64,000 nucleotides of DNA. Origin: Nitrospira sp. (GTDB lineage: Bacteria; Nitrospirota; Nitrospiria; Nitrospirales; UBA8639). Position numbers and translations under genes: made by a program. Positions 1 through 7,544 of this stretch are shown one piece after another; the first letter of the stretch is position 1, and each line of letters starts with the position of its first letter. Location: NCBI GenBank assembly GCA_024760505.1, contig CP058931.1, positions 868,001-932,000 of the forward strand, given 5' to 3'. A model generated the notes under the pieces. That model did no database searches. It had not been told where the DNA came from and saw only the letters and a list, made by a program, of their open reading frames with translations.

Positions 1-42
1 TGCATTGACCCCGCATTATTTCTGCATGGAAGGCAGGACGAG

Positions 43-324
43 ATGAACAAGAAAAATATCACAACCATCACGCTTGAAGAGGCGATGAAGAGGAAGGGCA
101 AAACGCGCAAGGATGCCCCTCCGGAGCCGCCCTTGCCCGAGGATTTTTGGAAACATGCGAAAGTGGTGCTTCCCGAGAGTCCGAAGGAACAAGTCACGAT
201 TCGGTTAGATGCGGATATTTTGGAATGGTTTAAAGAACAAGGGCGCGGCTATCAAACCCGAATGAATGCCGTGCTGCGCTCCTATGTTGAAGCTCGAAAA
301 GATGAAACGAGTGTGAAGCGGTAA
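43..324 (+). CDS. BrnA-family antitoxin
   Basis: A 93-residue protein of the BrnA type: a charged, Pro-rich N-terminal half (DAPPEPPLPEDFWKHAKV) followed by the ribbon-helix-helix-like stretch KEQVTIRLDADILEWFKEQG and RMNAVLRSYVEA. In known BrnTA modules BrnA binds DNA and neutralises the BrnT RNase encoded just upstream. The upstream partner would lie beyond the left edge. A reading frame that ends with TGA overlapping this ATG (ATGA at 43-46) is visible, but its last 14 residues do not resemble a BrnT tail, so the toxin is not confirmed. Family call is firm; function in a pair is inferred. Confidence 0.85.
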   Translation: MNKKNITTITLEEAMKRKGKTRKDAPPEPPLPEDFWKHAKVVLPESPKEQVTIRLDADILEWFKEQGRGYQTRMNAVLRSYVEARKDETSVKR

Positions 325-469
325 ACCCACCTCTGATTGTTGGACGGGAAATTATTCGCTTTACCCATAATGGAAAATGGAAGGGTGTGAGTAAGTCTTT
401 ATAATGCCAGCACGAAAAGCGTCTGATTTTCCGTAATCTATATTATCACATTATTTTGGCTATTGGGGG

Positions 470-1339
470 TCAGATTTTCCTGCTTCGCCTACCAGCCAAG
501 ACCGCCAGAATATTGATGACAGAAAATGTTCCTTCTGCACAAAGCGCAGCCATTTGAAAATTAGCAGTTCTTTTGTGCTGGAGGGCTACTGCAAGCTGTA
601 ATGCAGCTTTTGCGTGTTTTCTGGCTTCTTCGTTAGCTCCGCCTAATAATTCCCTTTCAAAATAAAATTCGAGCATTCTCTTGGCATCAGTGTCACTAGG
701 ATGGATTCCATCTGAAGCTTTATGGAGTTCAGAATTATAAACCTGCTGAGCAACTGTTATAAGAACTTCTCGGCAAAGAAGTCCTACGGTTTGGTAATGC
801 TCTTCCGTTTCAGCCGTTTCTAAGCGAAGGCGTGTCTCCTGTACCTGACGGTCTACTTTGGTCCAACCTGTTGGTTCTATAAAAACTTCACTCCTTCCGT
901 CTGTTTTCTGCACGCTAAAAACAGGTTTTCCGGACATTTTTTTGATTTCGACAAGATGCCAACCGTCTTTTTGAAGTTCCCTATTAAATGTATTTACAAG
1001 TTCTTTAGCTTTCTCTGTGTCAGGCCTGACGACAGGATGAACAGTTTCACATAAAAACTTTATGAAGTCTTCATCCGACGCATAAAGAAGGTTAAAACGA
1101 GGATCGTAAAAGACCCAATCATCCTCCCAATCCGAGTTTAATTCTCTATGTTGTTGAATGTCGCCGGCAGCATTCTTAAATCTGCGATCATTCGATGGCA
1201 GATTAGCAAGATCGTAAAGCCGCGCCAGAAAGGCGTCTTCTGAAAGGCGGCCAGACCAATTCGATGTTAAATAATCAATGATGGCTCGCCGCGTAACCTC
1301 TGTAACAGAATTAATTTTTCTTTCCCTATCGTCAAACAT
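470..1339 (-). CDS. AbiJ-NTD3-like abortive-infection protein
   Basis: About 289 residues from ATG at 1339, which has GAGG a few bases upstream; the frame is open to 1426 but that start has no ribosome site and overlaps the upstream gene. The N-terminal half (RRAIIDYL, WSGRLSEDAFLARLYDL, WVFYDPRFNLL) looks like the AbiJ N-terminal domain 3 seen in abortive-infection proteins. The C-terminal half is helical and HEPN-like in pattern (ARKHAKAALQLAVALQHKR). It follows the HNH gene by about 50 bases on the same strand, so they probably form one transcript. Role in phage defence is inferred from the family and the neighbour; domain assignment is from memory of the motifs. Confidence 0.7.
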   Translation of the reverse strand: MFDDRERKINSVTEVTRRAIIDYLTSNWSGRLSEDAFLARLYDLANLPSNDRRFKNAAGDIQQHRELNSDWEDDWVFYDPRFNLLYASDEDFIKFLCETVHPVVRPDTEKAKELVNTFNRELQKDGWHLVEIKKMSGKPVFSVQKTDGRSEVFIEPTGWTKVDRQVQETRLRLETAETEEHYQTVGLLCREVLITVAQQVYNSELHKASDGIHPSDTDAKRMLEFYFERELLGGANEEARKHAKAALQLAVALQHKRTANFQMAALCAEGTFSVINILAVLAGRRSRKI

Positions 1340-1388
1340 CAGAAGCCTCGTGAATAATAAAAATAACCTAAATAAGAGATTGTTATGT

Positions 1389-2066
1389 TTAAGGAGGTAT
1401 CGAAATAACGGAAAATGGGATAGCATGAAAGAATACTAACACCCAAAAACTTGCGTCCGGATTATCTTTAGCCACACCCCATTTATAAGAAAATACGTCA
1501 TTGCCTATTTTCTTAATAGGTTCATTTTTTAAATCATTAATCAAATCCAAAATTACGTTCTGTCGCTCCTCTCGTACTTTTTTGTCCGGTGAAAAGGTTT
1601 TGTTGGATGAATAAACTGAATTAATGTTATGAGTTGGATGATGTTTTTTAAGCTCGTGATAATAAAGGCCCTTCATAATCCGTGTTAAAATCCTGCCCTC
1701 TCGCTTGAAATCATTCTCTAAAGCTGTCCCTTCGCCGTAAAAAAGACCACTTTCCGTAATCAAAGAAAAACGCTTTAAATTTCGATCCATATATTCTTGA
1801 AGGCCTACACCTTGAGGCCTTTGAAGCGATCGCGCTAAAGCATTATTCAATTCTTTTGCTTCCGGATGATTCTTTATTCGATCGTCAGATACGAGATAAT
1901 TGCGAAACCATTGGTCATCATTAGAAGCTTCATTGTTACACGAAAAACATGCCGGGACTGTTATTAAATTATCTGGAGGAGATGTTTTAAAAAGGCTTTT
2001 GGGAGGAACATGATCTCTTGTTGTAGCTGGCTGCTCACAAAACGCACATGTTAATTCAGTTTCCAT
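1389..2066 (-). CDS. HNH endonuclease family protein
   Basis: A 225-residue protein with an N-terminal HNH/zinc module: CAFC, then the RDHVPPKSLF core (the DH pair of the HNH fold), then VPACFSCNN, giving two CxxC-type knuckles around the catalytic His. Such proteins nick or cut nucleic acid. The remaining 170 residues are Lys/Glu rich and match nothing I recognise; they may be a substrate-sensing part. ATG at 2066 is preferred; an in-frame GTG at 2081 would add five residues and neither has a strong ribosome site. Upstream of and probably co-transcribed with the AbiJ-like gene; divergent from the membrane-anchored gene at 2131. Confidence 0.8.
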   Translation of the reverse strand: METELTCAFCEQPATTRDHVPPKSLFKTSPPDNLITVPACFSCNNEASNDDQWFRNYLVSDDRIKNHPEAKELNNALARSLQRPQGVGLQEYMDRNLKRFSLITESGLFYGEGTALENDFKREGRILTRIMKGLYYHELKKHHPTHNINSVYSSNKTFSPDKKVREERQNVILDLINDLKNEPIKKIGNDVFSYKWGVAKDNPDASFWVLVFFHAIPFSVISIPP

Positions 2067-2130
2067 ACTGACGATTATCACTCATATTTTAGTGTGACTG
2101 TCATAATCCCGAATAAGTATATGAGGGACC

Positions 2131-2751
2131 ATTACAAACGAAATTCAGACCTACCATTTAATACTTGCCGCTTTTCTTGGTTCACTCGGTACACTCATAA
2201 CAAATTTCATTTGGGACCGCATTAAAGAAAATACGAAAAAAGGGATATTACTTGTTGGGCTAGCAAGTGAAATAAAGGTTATTCGAGAAGATTTATCTGG
2301 TCAATTGTTTATGATGAGAAAGGACCTTAAAAATGATTCCCAGACACGACCAGATGGGCTTGAATTTTCTTTATTAATATTCACTGCGAATGCAGGCTCC
2401 TTGGGACTATTTGGCGATGGCGACTTTGTAGATCATTTGGTGGAAACCTACAGTTCACTGAACTCCTTAATTACCCATTCCCATTCCTTTCAAAGATTCA
2501 CAAATGACCAAATCTCTCGTGAGCAAGTTTGTGAATATCATGTCTTTGCTACTTCCGTTCATTTACAAGTAATTAAACTGCACAAGAGACTTTTGTCTGA
2601 ATTAAAGAGAAGCCCACCATCAGAAAATGAAGCAGAAAAAACAACAAGGAAGCTTGCAGACAGGTATCAAAAGCATTTTAAGGAAAATCCCAACACCACC
2701 AACTGGACACATCAGCCTACCTCCTATTCTACCATTCCTGAACAAGATTAA
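2131..2751 (+). CDS. Membrane-anchored hypothetical protein, possible AUU start
   Basis: The frame ending at 2751 has its first standard start at TTG 2305 (or ATG 2311), giving 145-148 residues, but it stays open back to a stop at 2122. The extra 58 codons read like real protein: about ten polar residues, a hydrophobic segment LILAAFLGSLGTLITNFI, then WDRIKENTKKGILLVGLASE. No ATG, GTG or TTG occurs there. ATT at 2131 is preceded at good distance by GAGGGA, so an AUU start (206 residues) is the best fit. The soluble part is helical (QVIKLHKRLLSELKR). Family unknown. It diverges from the HNH/AbiJ-like pair and may belong to the same accessory cassette. Confidence 0.5.
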   Translation: MTNEIQTYHLILAAFLGSLGTLITNFIWDRIKENTKKGILLVGLASEIKVIREDLSGQLFMMRKDLKNDSQTRPDGLEFSLLIFTANAGSLGLFGDGDFVDHLVETYSSLNSLITHSHSFQRFTNDQISREQVCEYHVFATSVHLQVIKLHKRLLSELKRSPPSENEAEKTTRKLADRYQKHFKENPNTTNWTHQPTSYSTIPEQD

Positions 2752-2796
2752 GACCACGCAACTATTTTAACGAGTCATTAGTTTCCACCATAACGG

Positions 2797-3012
2797 TTAT
2801 CCGACAAAATCATATTCTTCTGCCCGTTGCAAATGGCTGGCGTGCTCTTGGAACCGATACCAGTCTGTTTCAACAAAGCCCCCTACCCTGTTAAACCGCC
2901 GATACAGACCATCGCCTTTGATGATCGAGGACGCAAAGGCAAAGCGGAAAATATCTTCTTCGACATACGCCGAGCGAAAAGCCATTCCCGGCTTGCTGTC
3001 TTGGCGGGACAT
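2797..3012 (-). CDS. Short hypothetical protein, possible gene remnant
   Basis: Seventy-one residues with a balanced, protein-like composition (GMAFRSAYVEEDIFRFAFAS, RFNRVGGFVETDWYRFQEHA). I recognise no family. It starts about 20 bases after the stop of the broken frame at 3033-3205 on the same strand, as if both were parts of one decayed mobile-element operon. It has no clear ribosome site. Kept because the composition is more convincing than the overlapping frames on the other strand. Confidence 0.35.
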   Translation of the reverse strand: MSRQDSKPGMAFRSAYVEEDIFRFAFASSIIKGDGLYRRFNRVGGFVETDWYRFQEHASHLQRAEEYDFVG

Positions 3013-3032
3013 TCCCCATACGCTCCCCTGCT

Positions 3033-3205
3033 CTATTGGTCTGGAGTCTTGTCATCTTTCGGGAATACCACCACCTGGCCCGAGACGGCCACATGTTGGG
3101 GAAGATTCAGAGTAATATTGCCGCTGTCATTGGCAAAGGCCGTGCCGACGATCGTCCACGCGGTTTTTTTTCACCGTCTTTTTCGTATGTTTCCGGAACG
3201 ACAAT
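3033..3205 (-). pseudogene. Frameshifted small-protein remnant
   Basis: On the minus strand a frame reads IVVPETYEKDGEKK and, after a shift at a run of eight A (complement of 3163-3170), continues KTAWTIVGTAFANDSGNITL and NLPQHVAVSGQ, ending at TAG 3033. The second part resembles small accessory-element proteins with a W-x-x-I/V-G-x-A/G-F-x-N-x-x-G core. No intact start is visible. The simplest reading is a decayed gene with an indel in a homopolymer; a sequencing error at the run is possible. Confidence 0.35.
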
Positions 3206-3306
3206 TTTTTATTGTATGGACTCCAGGACGATTTAGGAAAAATTGATCAGAAAAACTCAATCATCTGATTGGCAAATGAGCAAAAATCTTCTATTCTGTA
3301 ATACTT

Positions 3307-3633
3307 TTGGAATCAATAGCATTTATGGTTCTGGCCTTACAGCTTTACGATGTGTATCGAGAATCCATCTTGGGGCTTGGCAGAAAAAATGGGCTGACAG
3401 GGGAACCCATTGCACTTATGCGCACAACTCTCATGTTTAACGTGATTTTCTGTGTTGCCGGGTTTCGCCCCGGCAGGCGAGGCCCTTTTGTTCCGACAAA
3501 AGGCCCCAAAACCATTGACGCCCCGTCTGGGCTTATGAGAGAGGCGGGACGCCAGCCTGCGGAGGGCGGACCAACTCGCGGAGCCTGTCCTGAGTTTTGT
3601 CGAAGGGCTCAGACAAGGCGGGCCGGGGGATGA
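3307..3633 (+). CDS. Short ORF running into a GC-rich repeat
   Basis: A TTG-started frame whose first 50 residues look protein-like and partly hydrophobic (IAFMVLALQLYDVYRESILG, TTLMFNVIFCVAG). The second half runs into the GC-rich, hairpin-rich block from about 3460 and has repeat-like low complexity (RPGRRGPFVPTKGPK). It could be a short membrane-protein remnant truncated by the repeat, or chance. No ribosome site. Confidence 0.2.
   Translation: MESIAFMVLALQLYDVYRESILGLGRKNGLTGEPIALMRTTLMFNVIFCVAGFRPGRRGPFVPTKGPKTIDAPSGLMREAGRQPAEGGPTRGACPEFCRRAQTRRAGG
3582..3620. repeat. REP-like imperfect palindrome in GC-rich block
   Basis: Left arm GCCTGTCCTGAG and right arm CTCAGACAAGGC are imperfect inverted copies around TTTTGTCGAAGGG. 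The core CCTGAG...TCGAAGGG recurs in the MITE-like element near 10236-10252 (CCTGAGCCTTTCGAAGGG). It sits in a block (about 3460-3660) that also contains the hairpin CCTTTTG...CAAAAGG at 3483-3502. The block looks like a dispersed extragenic repeat. Confidence 0.5.
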
Positions 3634-3812
3634 GAGCGTCCCTCCCTTATGCCAGACGTCAGGCGTCGGAGACGATCATTTCAGTGACTCAGATGAAAGA
3701 GCGATGAGCCATATTTTCTGTATGATCACCCTTCTAAGAACGAAAGCTCCAAATCACGTTTTCACTGTTTTCTGCTGAGAAATCCCTTCTTCGCAACGAG
3801 CATATATCGAAC

Positions 3813-5240
3813 ATGGACTCCATTAAATTCGGGACTTCAGGGTGGCGGGCCATTGTGGCCGAGGACTTTACGGTCCGGAACATCCGTATCGTATGCCAGG
3901 GAATCGCTCAATTTCTCCGTCAACAGAAGCTGGGGCAACAAGGCATCCTGATTGGCTACGACGCACGATTTTTAGGGGAGCATTTTGCCAAAGTGGCTGC
4001 AGAAGTCATGGCTGCCCATGGGATCCCTTGTCTGATTTGCGACCGCGACACCCCGATCCCGGCCATCTCCTACCACGTGGTCAGTCGCAAATTATCAGGA
4101 GCCATGAATATCTCAGCCAGCCACAATTCTCCTGAATGGAACGGGATCAAATTTACGCCGGACTGGGGAGGATCGGCGCTGCCAGAAACCACTAAGGCCA
4201 TTGAACTCCGCATCCTGCCCCTGTTGCATGGGGAACACATCAAATGGCTCCCCTGGGAGCGGGCGACACACGATGGTATGGTGCGGCATTTCGATCCGCA
4301 ACCCGAGTATTTGAAAGCTCTGGAATCGCTGGTGGATCGCGACCGCGTCCGGAACGGCCGGATCCGGGTGATTTTTGATCCCCTCTATGGAACCTCCAGG
4401 CATTATCTGGACGAATTCCTCCGGCAAGCCGGTGCAAAAATGGCTGTCTTACACCATTGGCGAGATCCGTATTTTGGAGGATTTCGACCGGAACCGACCG
4501 ACGAGACTCTTCAAGATCTGAAAGAGACCGTTCGCCGCGAAGGTGCACACCTCGGCCTGGCGATCGACGGAGACGGAGGCCGATTTGGCATCGTGGATGC
4601 CGACGGCACCTTCATTCAAGCCAACTACATCCTGGCCCTCTTGTTGGATTATCTCATTCGCAGTCGGCAATGGACCGGTGGAGTTGCCCGCACCGTTGCC
4701 ACCACCCATCTCATTGATGCCGTGGCGGCACACCATGGACTCACCGTCCACGAAACCCCGGTTGGATTCAAATACATCGGCGAATTGCTCGCGAAAGGGG
4801 AAGTGGTCTTTGGCGGGGAGGAAAGCGCCGGGATGTCCATAAAGGGCCACGTACCGGAAACAGATGGGATATTGGCCGGGGCGTTGGTTGCAGAGATGGT
4901 GGCCTTTACGGGACAGACCATTCAGGAGTTACTGAAAGACCTCTTTGACCGAGTGGGAGCTGCGTTCACCGCCCGACAAGATTTGCCGATGAGCGAACAC
5001 CTCAAGACACAGGTCAAGCAGGTCCTTGAACATCCACCATCGGAGTTTGCGGGAGCAGAGGTCATCCATGTCAATAAACTGGATGGCTGCAAACTCATCC
5101 TGCCGGATGACTCCTGGTATCTCATTCGATTGGCCGGAACCGAATCCCTCGTCCGATGCTATGGCGAAGCCAAAACCCCTGACCGGCTTGCTGAAATCAT
5201 GCAAGCAGGACGGGAACTGCTGCATTCTCCTCACAAGTGA
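3813..5240 (+). CDS. Phosphoglucomutase/phosphomannomutase family protein
   Basis: A 475-residue alpha-D-phosphohexomutase, the usual length. All four signature loops are present: the phosphoserine loop NISASHNSPEWNGIKF, the metal loop DGDGGRFG, the sugar-binding loop GGEESAG and the phosphate-binding loop RLAGTESLVRC. The family interconverts hexose 1- and 6-phosphates (glucose, mannose or glucosamine) in the cytoplasm for glycogen, cell-wall and LPS precursors; the motifs do not fix the substrate. It starts MDSIKFGTSGWRAIV, the standard N-terminus. It is flanked by repeats upstream and VapBC downstream, so it appears to be a single-gene unit. Confidence 0.92.
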   Translation: MDSIKFGTSGWRAIVAEDFTVRNIRIVCQGIAQFLRQQKLGQQGILIGYDARFLGEHFAKVAAEVMAAHGIPCLICDRDTPIPAISYHVVSRKLSGAMNISASHNSPEWNGIKFTPDWGGSALPETTKAIELRILPLLHGEHIKWLPWERATHDGMVRHFDPQPEYLKALESLVDRDRVRNGRIRVIFDPLYGTSRHYLDEFLRQAGAKMAVLHHWRDPYFGGFRPEPTDETLQDLKETVRREGAHLGLAIDGDGGRFGIVDADGTFIQANYILALLLDYLIRSRQWTGGVARTVATTHLIDAVAAHHGLTVHETPVGFKYIGELLAKGEVVFGGEESAGMSIKGHVPETDGILAGALVAEMVAFTGQTIQELLKDLFDRVGAAFTARQDLPMSEHLKTQVKQVLEHPPSEFAGAEVIHVNKLDGCKLILPDDSWYLIRLAGTESLVRCYGEAKTPDRLAEIMQAGRELLHSPHK

Positions 5241-5429
5241 ATGTTCGCAGGCTTACAACCCATGCCCCTCTCCTCCTCACTCCATACAGTGTCATGTTTA
5301 GGGAACCAAACTTTATGGACAGGTTATGGCCTGTAGCGTGAAATAGATTTGGTAAAGGGGGGAAAAAGTTGATCAGGCAATAAATCCGGGAGGAAACCAG
5401 ACAAAGAAGAAGAATTTCTTTTCGATTGC

Positions 5430-5837
5430 CTATAGAGAGGGATCAATAATCTTCAGCTTGGGCATTCCGGATCGATAAAACCCTCGGTCTCGAGTCAACA
5501 ACGCATCCGCCTGGTGTAGAGCGTGTGCCCCAATGAGAAAGTCAGCCACCATACGGTCTCGCCGTCCGCCCTTTTGCCGATAATCCTTCCACAATCGCCC
5601 AGCAAACAATGAAGCATCAATCCCTAAGGGAGAAAACTGCACTCCCAAAGTTTGCAAAACATCCCGGGCATCGCTCTCAGAAGGAAAAACAGCCGAAACC
5701 TCGGCCCATACGACCTCACAAGCTACTAAAGATCCTTGATTAATACACGAACGAATAGCCTCTTTTGAGTGAACCCCATGAATGGGATCGGCTCCAAAAA
5801 GATCAATCAGGACATTCGTATCAATGGCCGTAATCAC
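5430..5837 (-). CDS. vapC: VapC-type PIN-domain toxin
   Basis: A 135-residue PIN-domain RNase. The acidic catalytic residues are visible: D6 (AIDTNVLIDLF), E46 (VVWAEVS), D99 (RMVADFLIGAHAL) and D117 (LLTRDRGFY). VapC toxins cleave RNA, often initiator or other tRNAs, when the antitoxin is lost. The gene overlaps the antitoxin stop by four bases (ATGA at 5834-5837), the usual coupling in TA modules. RNA target unknown. Confidence 0.93.
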   Translation of the reverse strand: MITAIDTNVLIDLFGADPIHGVHSKEAIRSCINQGSLVACEVVWAEVSAVFPSESDARDVLQTLGVQFSPLGIDASLFAGRLWKDYRQKGGRRDRMVADFLIGAHALHQADALLTRDRGFYRSGMPKLKIIDPSL

Positions 5838-6064
5838 TTGGGATCAGGTTTCCCTCGTAGTGCCGTCATGGTTTGATCAGTGCGTTGCTTGGTTTTTAAT
5901 ATGCCAAACAATGCTCCTACCGGATCAGACATTTGAGCTTTTGTGGCTACCAGCCTCCCTTTTTCTTCTCGAAAATCCAACACTTGTCCGGGGAGAAGAC
6001 CTAAACGGTCTCGAAGAGGTTTGGGGATCGTCACTTGTCCTTTTTCAGAGATGGTTGTCTTCAT
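5834..6064 (-). CDS. vapB: VapB-type SpoVT/AbrB-fold antitoxin
   Basis: About 76 residues from ATG 6064: MKTTISEKGQVTIPKPLRDR and LGLLPGQVLDFREEKG are the swapped-hairpin AbrB DNA-binding domain; the C-terminal part (SDPVGALFGIL, TDQTMTALRG) is the toxin-binding tail. It binds VapC and represses its own promoter. An ATG at 6091 would add nine residues but lies inside the predicted promoter. The start at 6064 is the canonical family N-terminus and would give a leaderless message. Confidence 0.9.
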   Translation of the reverse strand: MKTTISEKGQVTIPKPLRDRLGLLPGQVLDFREEKGRLVATKAQMSDPVGALFGILKTKQRTDQTMTALRGKPDPK

Positions 6065-6070
6065 ACTTTT

Positions 6071-6099
6071 ATTGTAAGAATTCCTACTCATTTGGTCAA
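6071..6099 (-). promoter_or_regulatory. Sigma70-type promoter of vapBC, leaderless
   Basis: On the minus strand TTGACC (6094-6099) is followed by exactly 17 bases and TACAAT (6071-6076). The vapB ATG begins seven bases after the -10 box, where transcription should start. No ribosome site can fit in between, so the mRNA would be leaderless. VapB should bind here to autoregulate; no clear operator palindrome was picked out. Confidence 0.65.
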
Positions 6100-6305
6100 A
6101 TTAGATAAAGTTTCTATAACAAATCCACAACAAACACTCTTCAAAATGCCATTTCCTTCTTCCTTCCTCCAAAATGGTGGAACTGTACCTCACGAATAAA
6201 ATAAGGGTTTATTCATATATAGCGAAGGAAACTCCCCCTTCGCTTGCTGAGGTGGTTCACTTCCTTTCAGCTATTAGAAAGATATTGATTCGAGTGGTAA
6301 GGAAT

Positions 6306-6337
6306 AAAAAAGCGGGTGGGCGAACGGCCCACCCGCT
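6306..6337 (-). terminator. Rho-independent terminator of the hibernation-factor gene
   Basis: A perfect 11-bp stem, AGCGGGTGGGC / GCCCACCCGCT (6311-6321 and 6327-6337), with loop GAACG. Read on the minus strand it is followed by TTTTT, and it lies about 50 bases past the stop at 6388. Confidence 0.88.
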
Positions 6338-6387
6338 ACGACTCGTTCCGATGAAGAGAAAGAAATAGAGATGAAGATTTTACCCCA

Positions 6388-6765
6388 TCAGACGGCGGTG
6401 AGCGCCATGGCTTTTTCGATTCTTTTGGCTGTGGCCTTGGCATTGCGGGCCAACCGTTTTTCTTCAACTTTATCGAGTTCATGCTCTATGGCCTGAAAGG
6501 CTGAGCGAATGGCTTCTTCAAAGGTTTTCGATTCTTTTCTGGCGGTCACCGTTCGACGACGGGGAAGCGTTACGACAACCAGCGCCTCCGCGTTATCAGC
6601 CCCTTTTTTATGATGGGCATTTTTCGTAAGAGTGACACGGGCATGAATGATGCGAATGGTATCCGTTTGCAACGCCTCAGTCCGTCTCTCAATTTCGGCT
6701 TTCCACCGAGGGGTCATGCCAACGTTTCGGCTCTCAATTTTTACATCCAGCGATTGTTCATCCAT
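6388..6765 (-). CDS. HPF/RaiA-family ribosome hibernation factor
   Basis: A 125-residue protein from ATG 6765, with GGAG five bases upstream. It has the short HPF/RaiA beta-alpha fold: LDVKIESRNVGMTPRWKAEI, RIIHARVTLTKNAHHKKGAD, ALVVVTLPRRRTVTARKE, then EEAIRSAFQAIEHELDKVEE and a basic tail. Such proteins bind the 30S decoding channel in stationary phase and block translation. It lacks the long C-terminal dimerisation domain of the long HPF form. It is a single gene with its own terminator. Confidence 0.85.
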   Translation of the reverse strand: MDEQSLDVKIESRNVGMTPRWKAEIERRTEALQTDTIRIIHARVTLTKNAHHKKGADNAEALVVVTLPRRRTVTARKESKTFEEAIRSAFQAIEHELDKVEEKRLARNAKATAKRIEKAMALTAV

Positions 6766-7022
6766 AGACACTCCTTCTTTGGCTGTTCGTTAAATCTGTG
6801 AAACATCCAACACCTTCCGGCCTGTTTTTCGGATGATGAAATCCTGAGTCAACCCTCCTTTTTTTATGGTTGTCTACAGTGTAAAAATTTCTCTTTCTTC
6901 AGTCAAAGGCCTCATCACGAAATCTGTAATTTTTTTTCTCATTGCAAGACTGATACAGTATATCAGGGTGGGTGGGGTTACGAAGGAGGTTCCACCCTCT
7001 CAGCTCAGAGGAGGGCAATCAG

Positions 7023-7544
7023 ATGTCTATAAACGTACATGTCAACAGGAGAAATCTTATGAAAATCGGCATGGCATTAGGGTTCGGAGTTCTCGCCAAA
7101 ACTCTCGGTGTGGCATTGGCCGCTCCCACGCCCCCAACCGGGGGTTCGGATATCACCAAAATTACGAAAACGGATGAAGAGTGGAAGGCGTTGTTAACCC
7201 CCATGCAATACCGTGTCTTGCGGCATGAAGACACCGAGCCGCCCTTTACCAATGAATATCATCAAAGTAAGGCCAAAGGCATTTACCAATGCGCAGGGTG
7301 CGCGTTGCCACTTTTTTCTTCCGACACGAAATTCGACAGCGGGACCGGATGGCCCAGCTTTTGGCAACCGATTTCGGAAAAAGTAGTCGAAACCCGCACC
7401 GATTGGAAATTGATTTATCCACGAACCGAAGTCCATTGTGCCCGATGCGGTGGCCACCAGGGACACATATTTGACGACGGCCCACCGCCGACGGGATTAC
7501 GCTATTGCATTAATTCCGCGGCGTTGAAATTTGTTCCGGCGTAG
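7023..7544 (+). CDS. msrB: Peptide-methionine (R)-S-oxide reductase, exported
   Basis: About 173 residues from ATG 7023, preceded by GAGGAGGG. It has a twin-Arg-like leader (NRRNLMKIG then a hydrophobic stretch ending ALAA), so it should act in the periplasm. The MsrB domain is complete: EWKALLTPMQYRVLRHEDTE, zinc pairs CAGC and CARC, SGTGWPSFWQP, EVHC, GHIFDDGP and the catalytic Cys in RYCINSAALKF. It repairs methionine-R-sulfoxide in oxidised envelope proteins. The 3' end overlaps the convergent regulator gene by 35 bases. Confidence 0.93.
   Translation: MSINVHVNRRNLMKIGMALGFGVLAKTLGVALAAPTPPTGGSDITKITKTDEEWKALLTPMQYRVLRHEDTEPPFTNEYHQSKAKGIYQCAGCALPLFSSDTKFDSGTGWPSFWQPISEKVVETRTDWKLIYPRTEVHCARCGGHQGHIFDDGPPPTGLRYCINSAALKFVPA

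Noticed and set aside
1..46. Tail of a BrnT toxin upstream of brnA
   Set aside because: A frame ends at TGA 44-46, but its 14 residues do not resemble a BrnT C-terminus and too little is visible.
2827..3246. 139-codon plus-strand frame opposite the decayed fragments
   Set aside because: Its composition is that of an antisense shadow; the minus-strand frames are more protein-like and no ribosome site precedes it.
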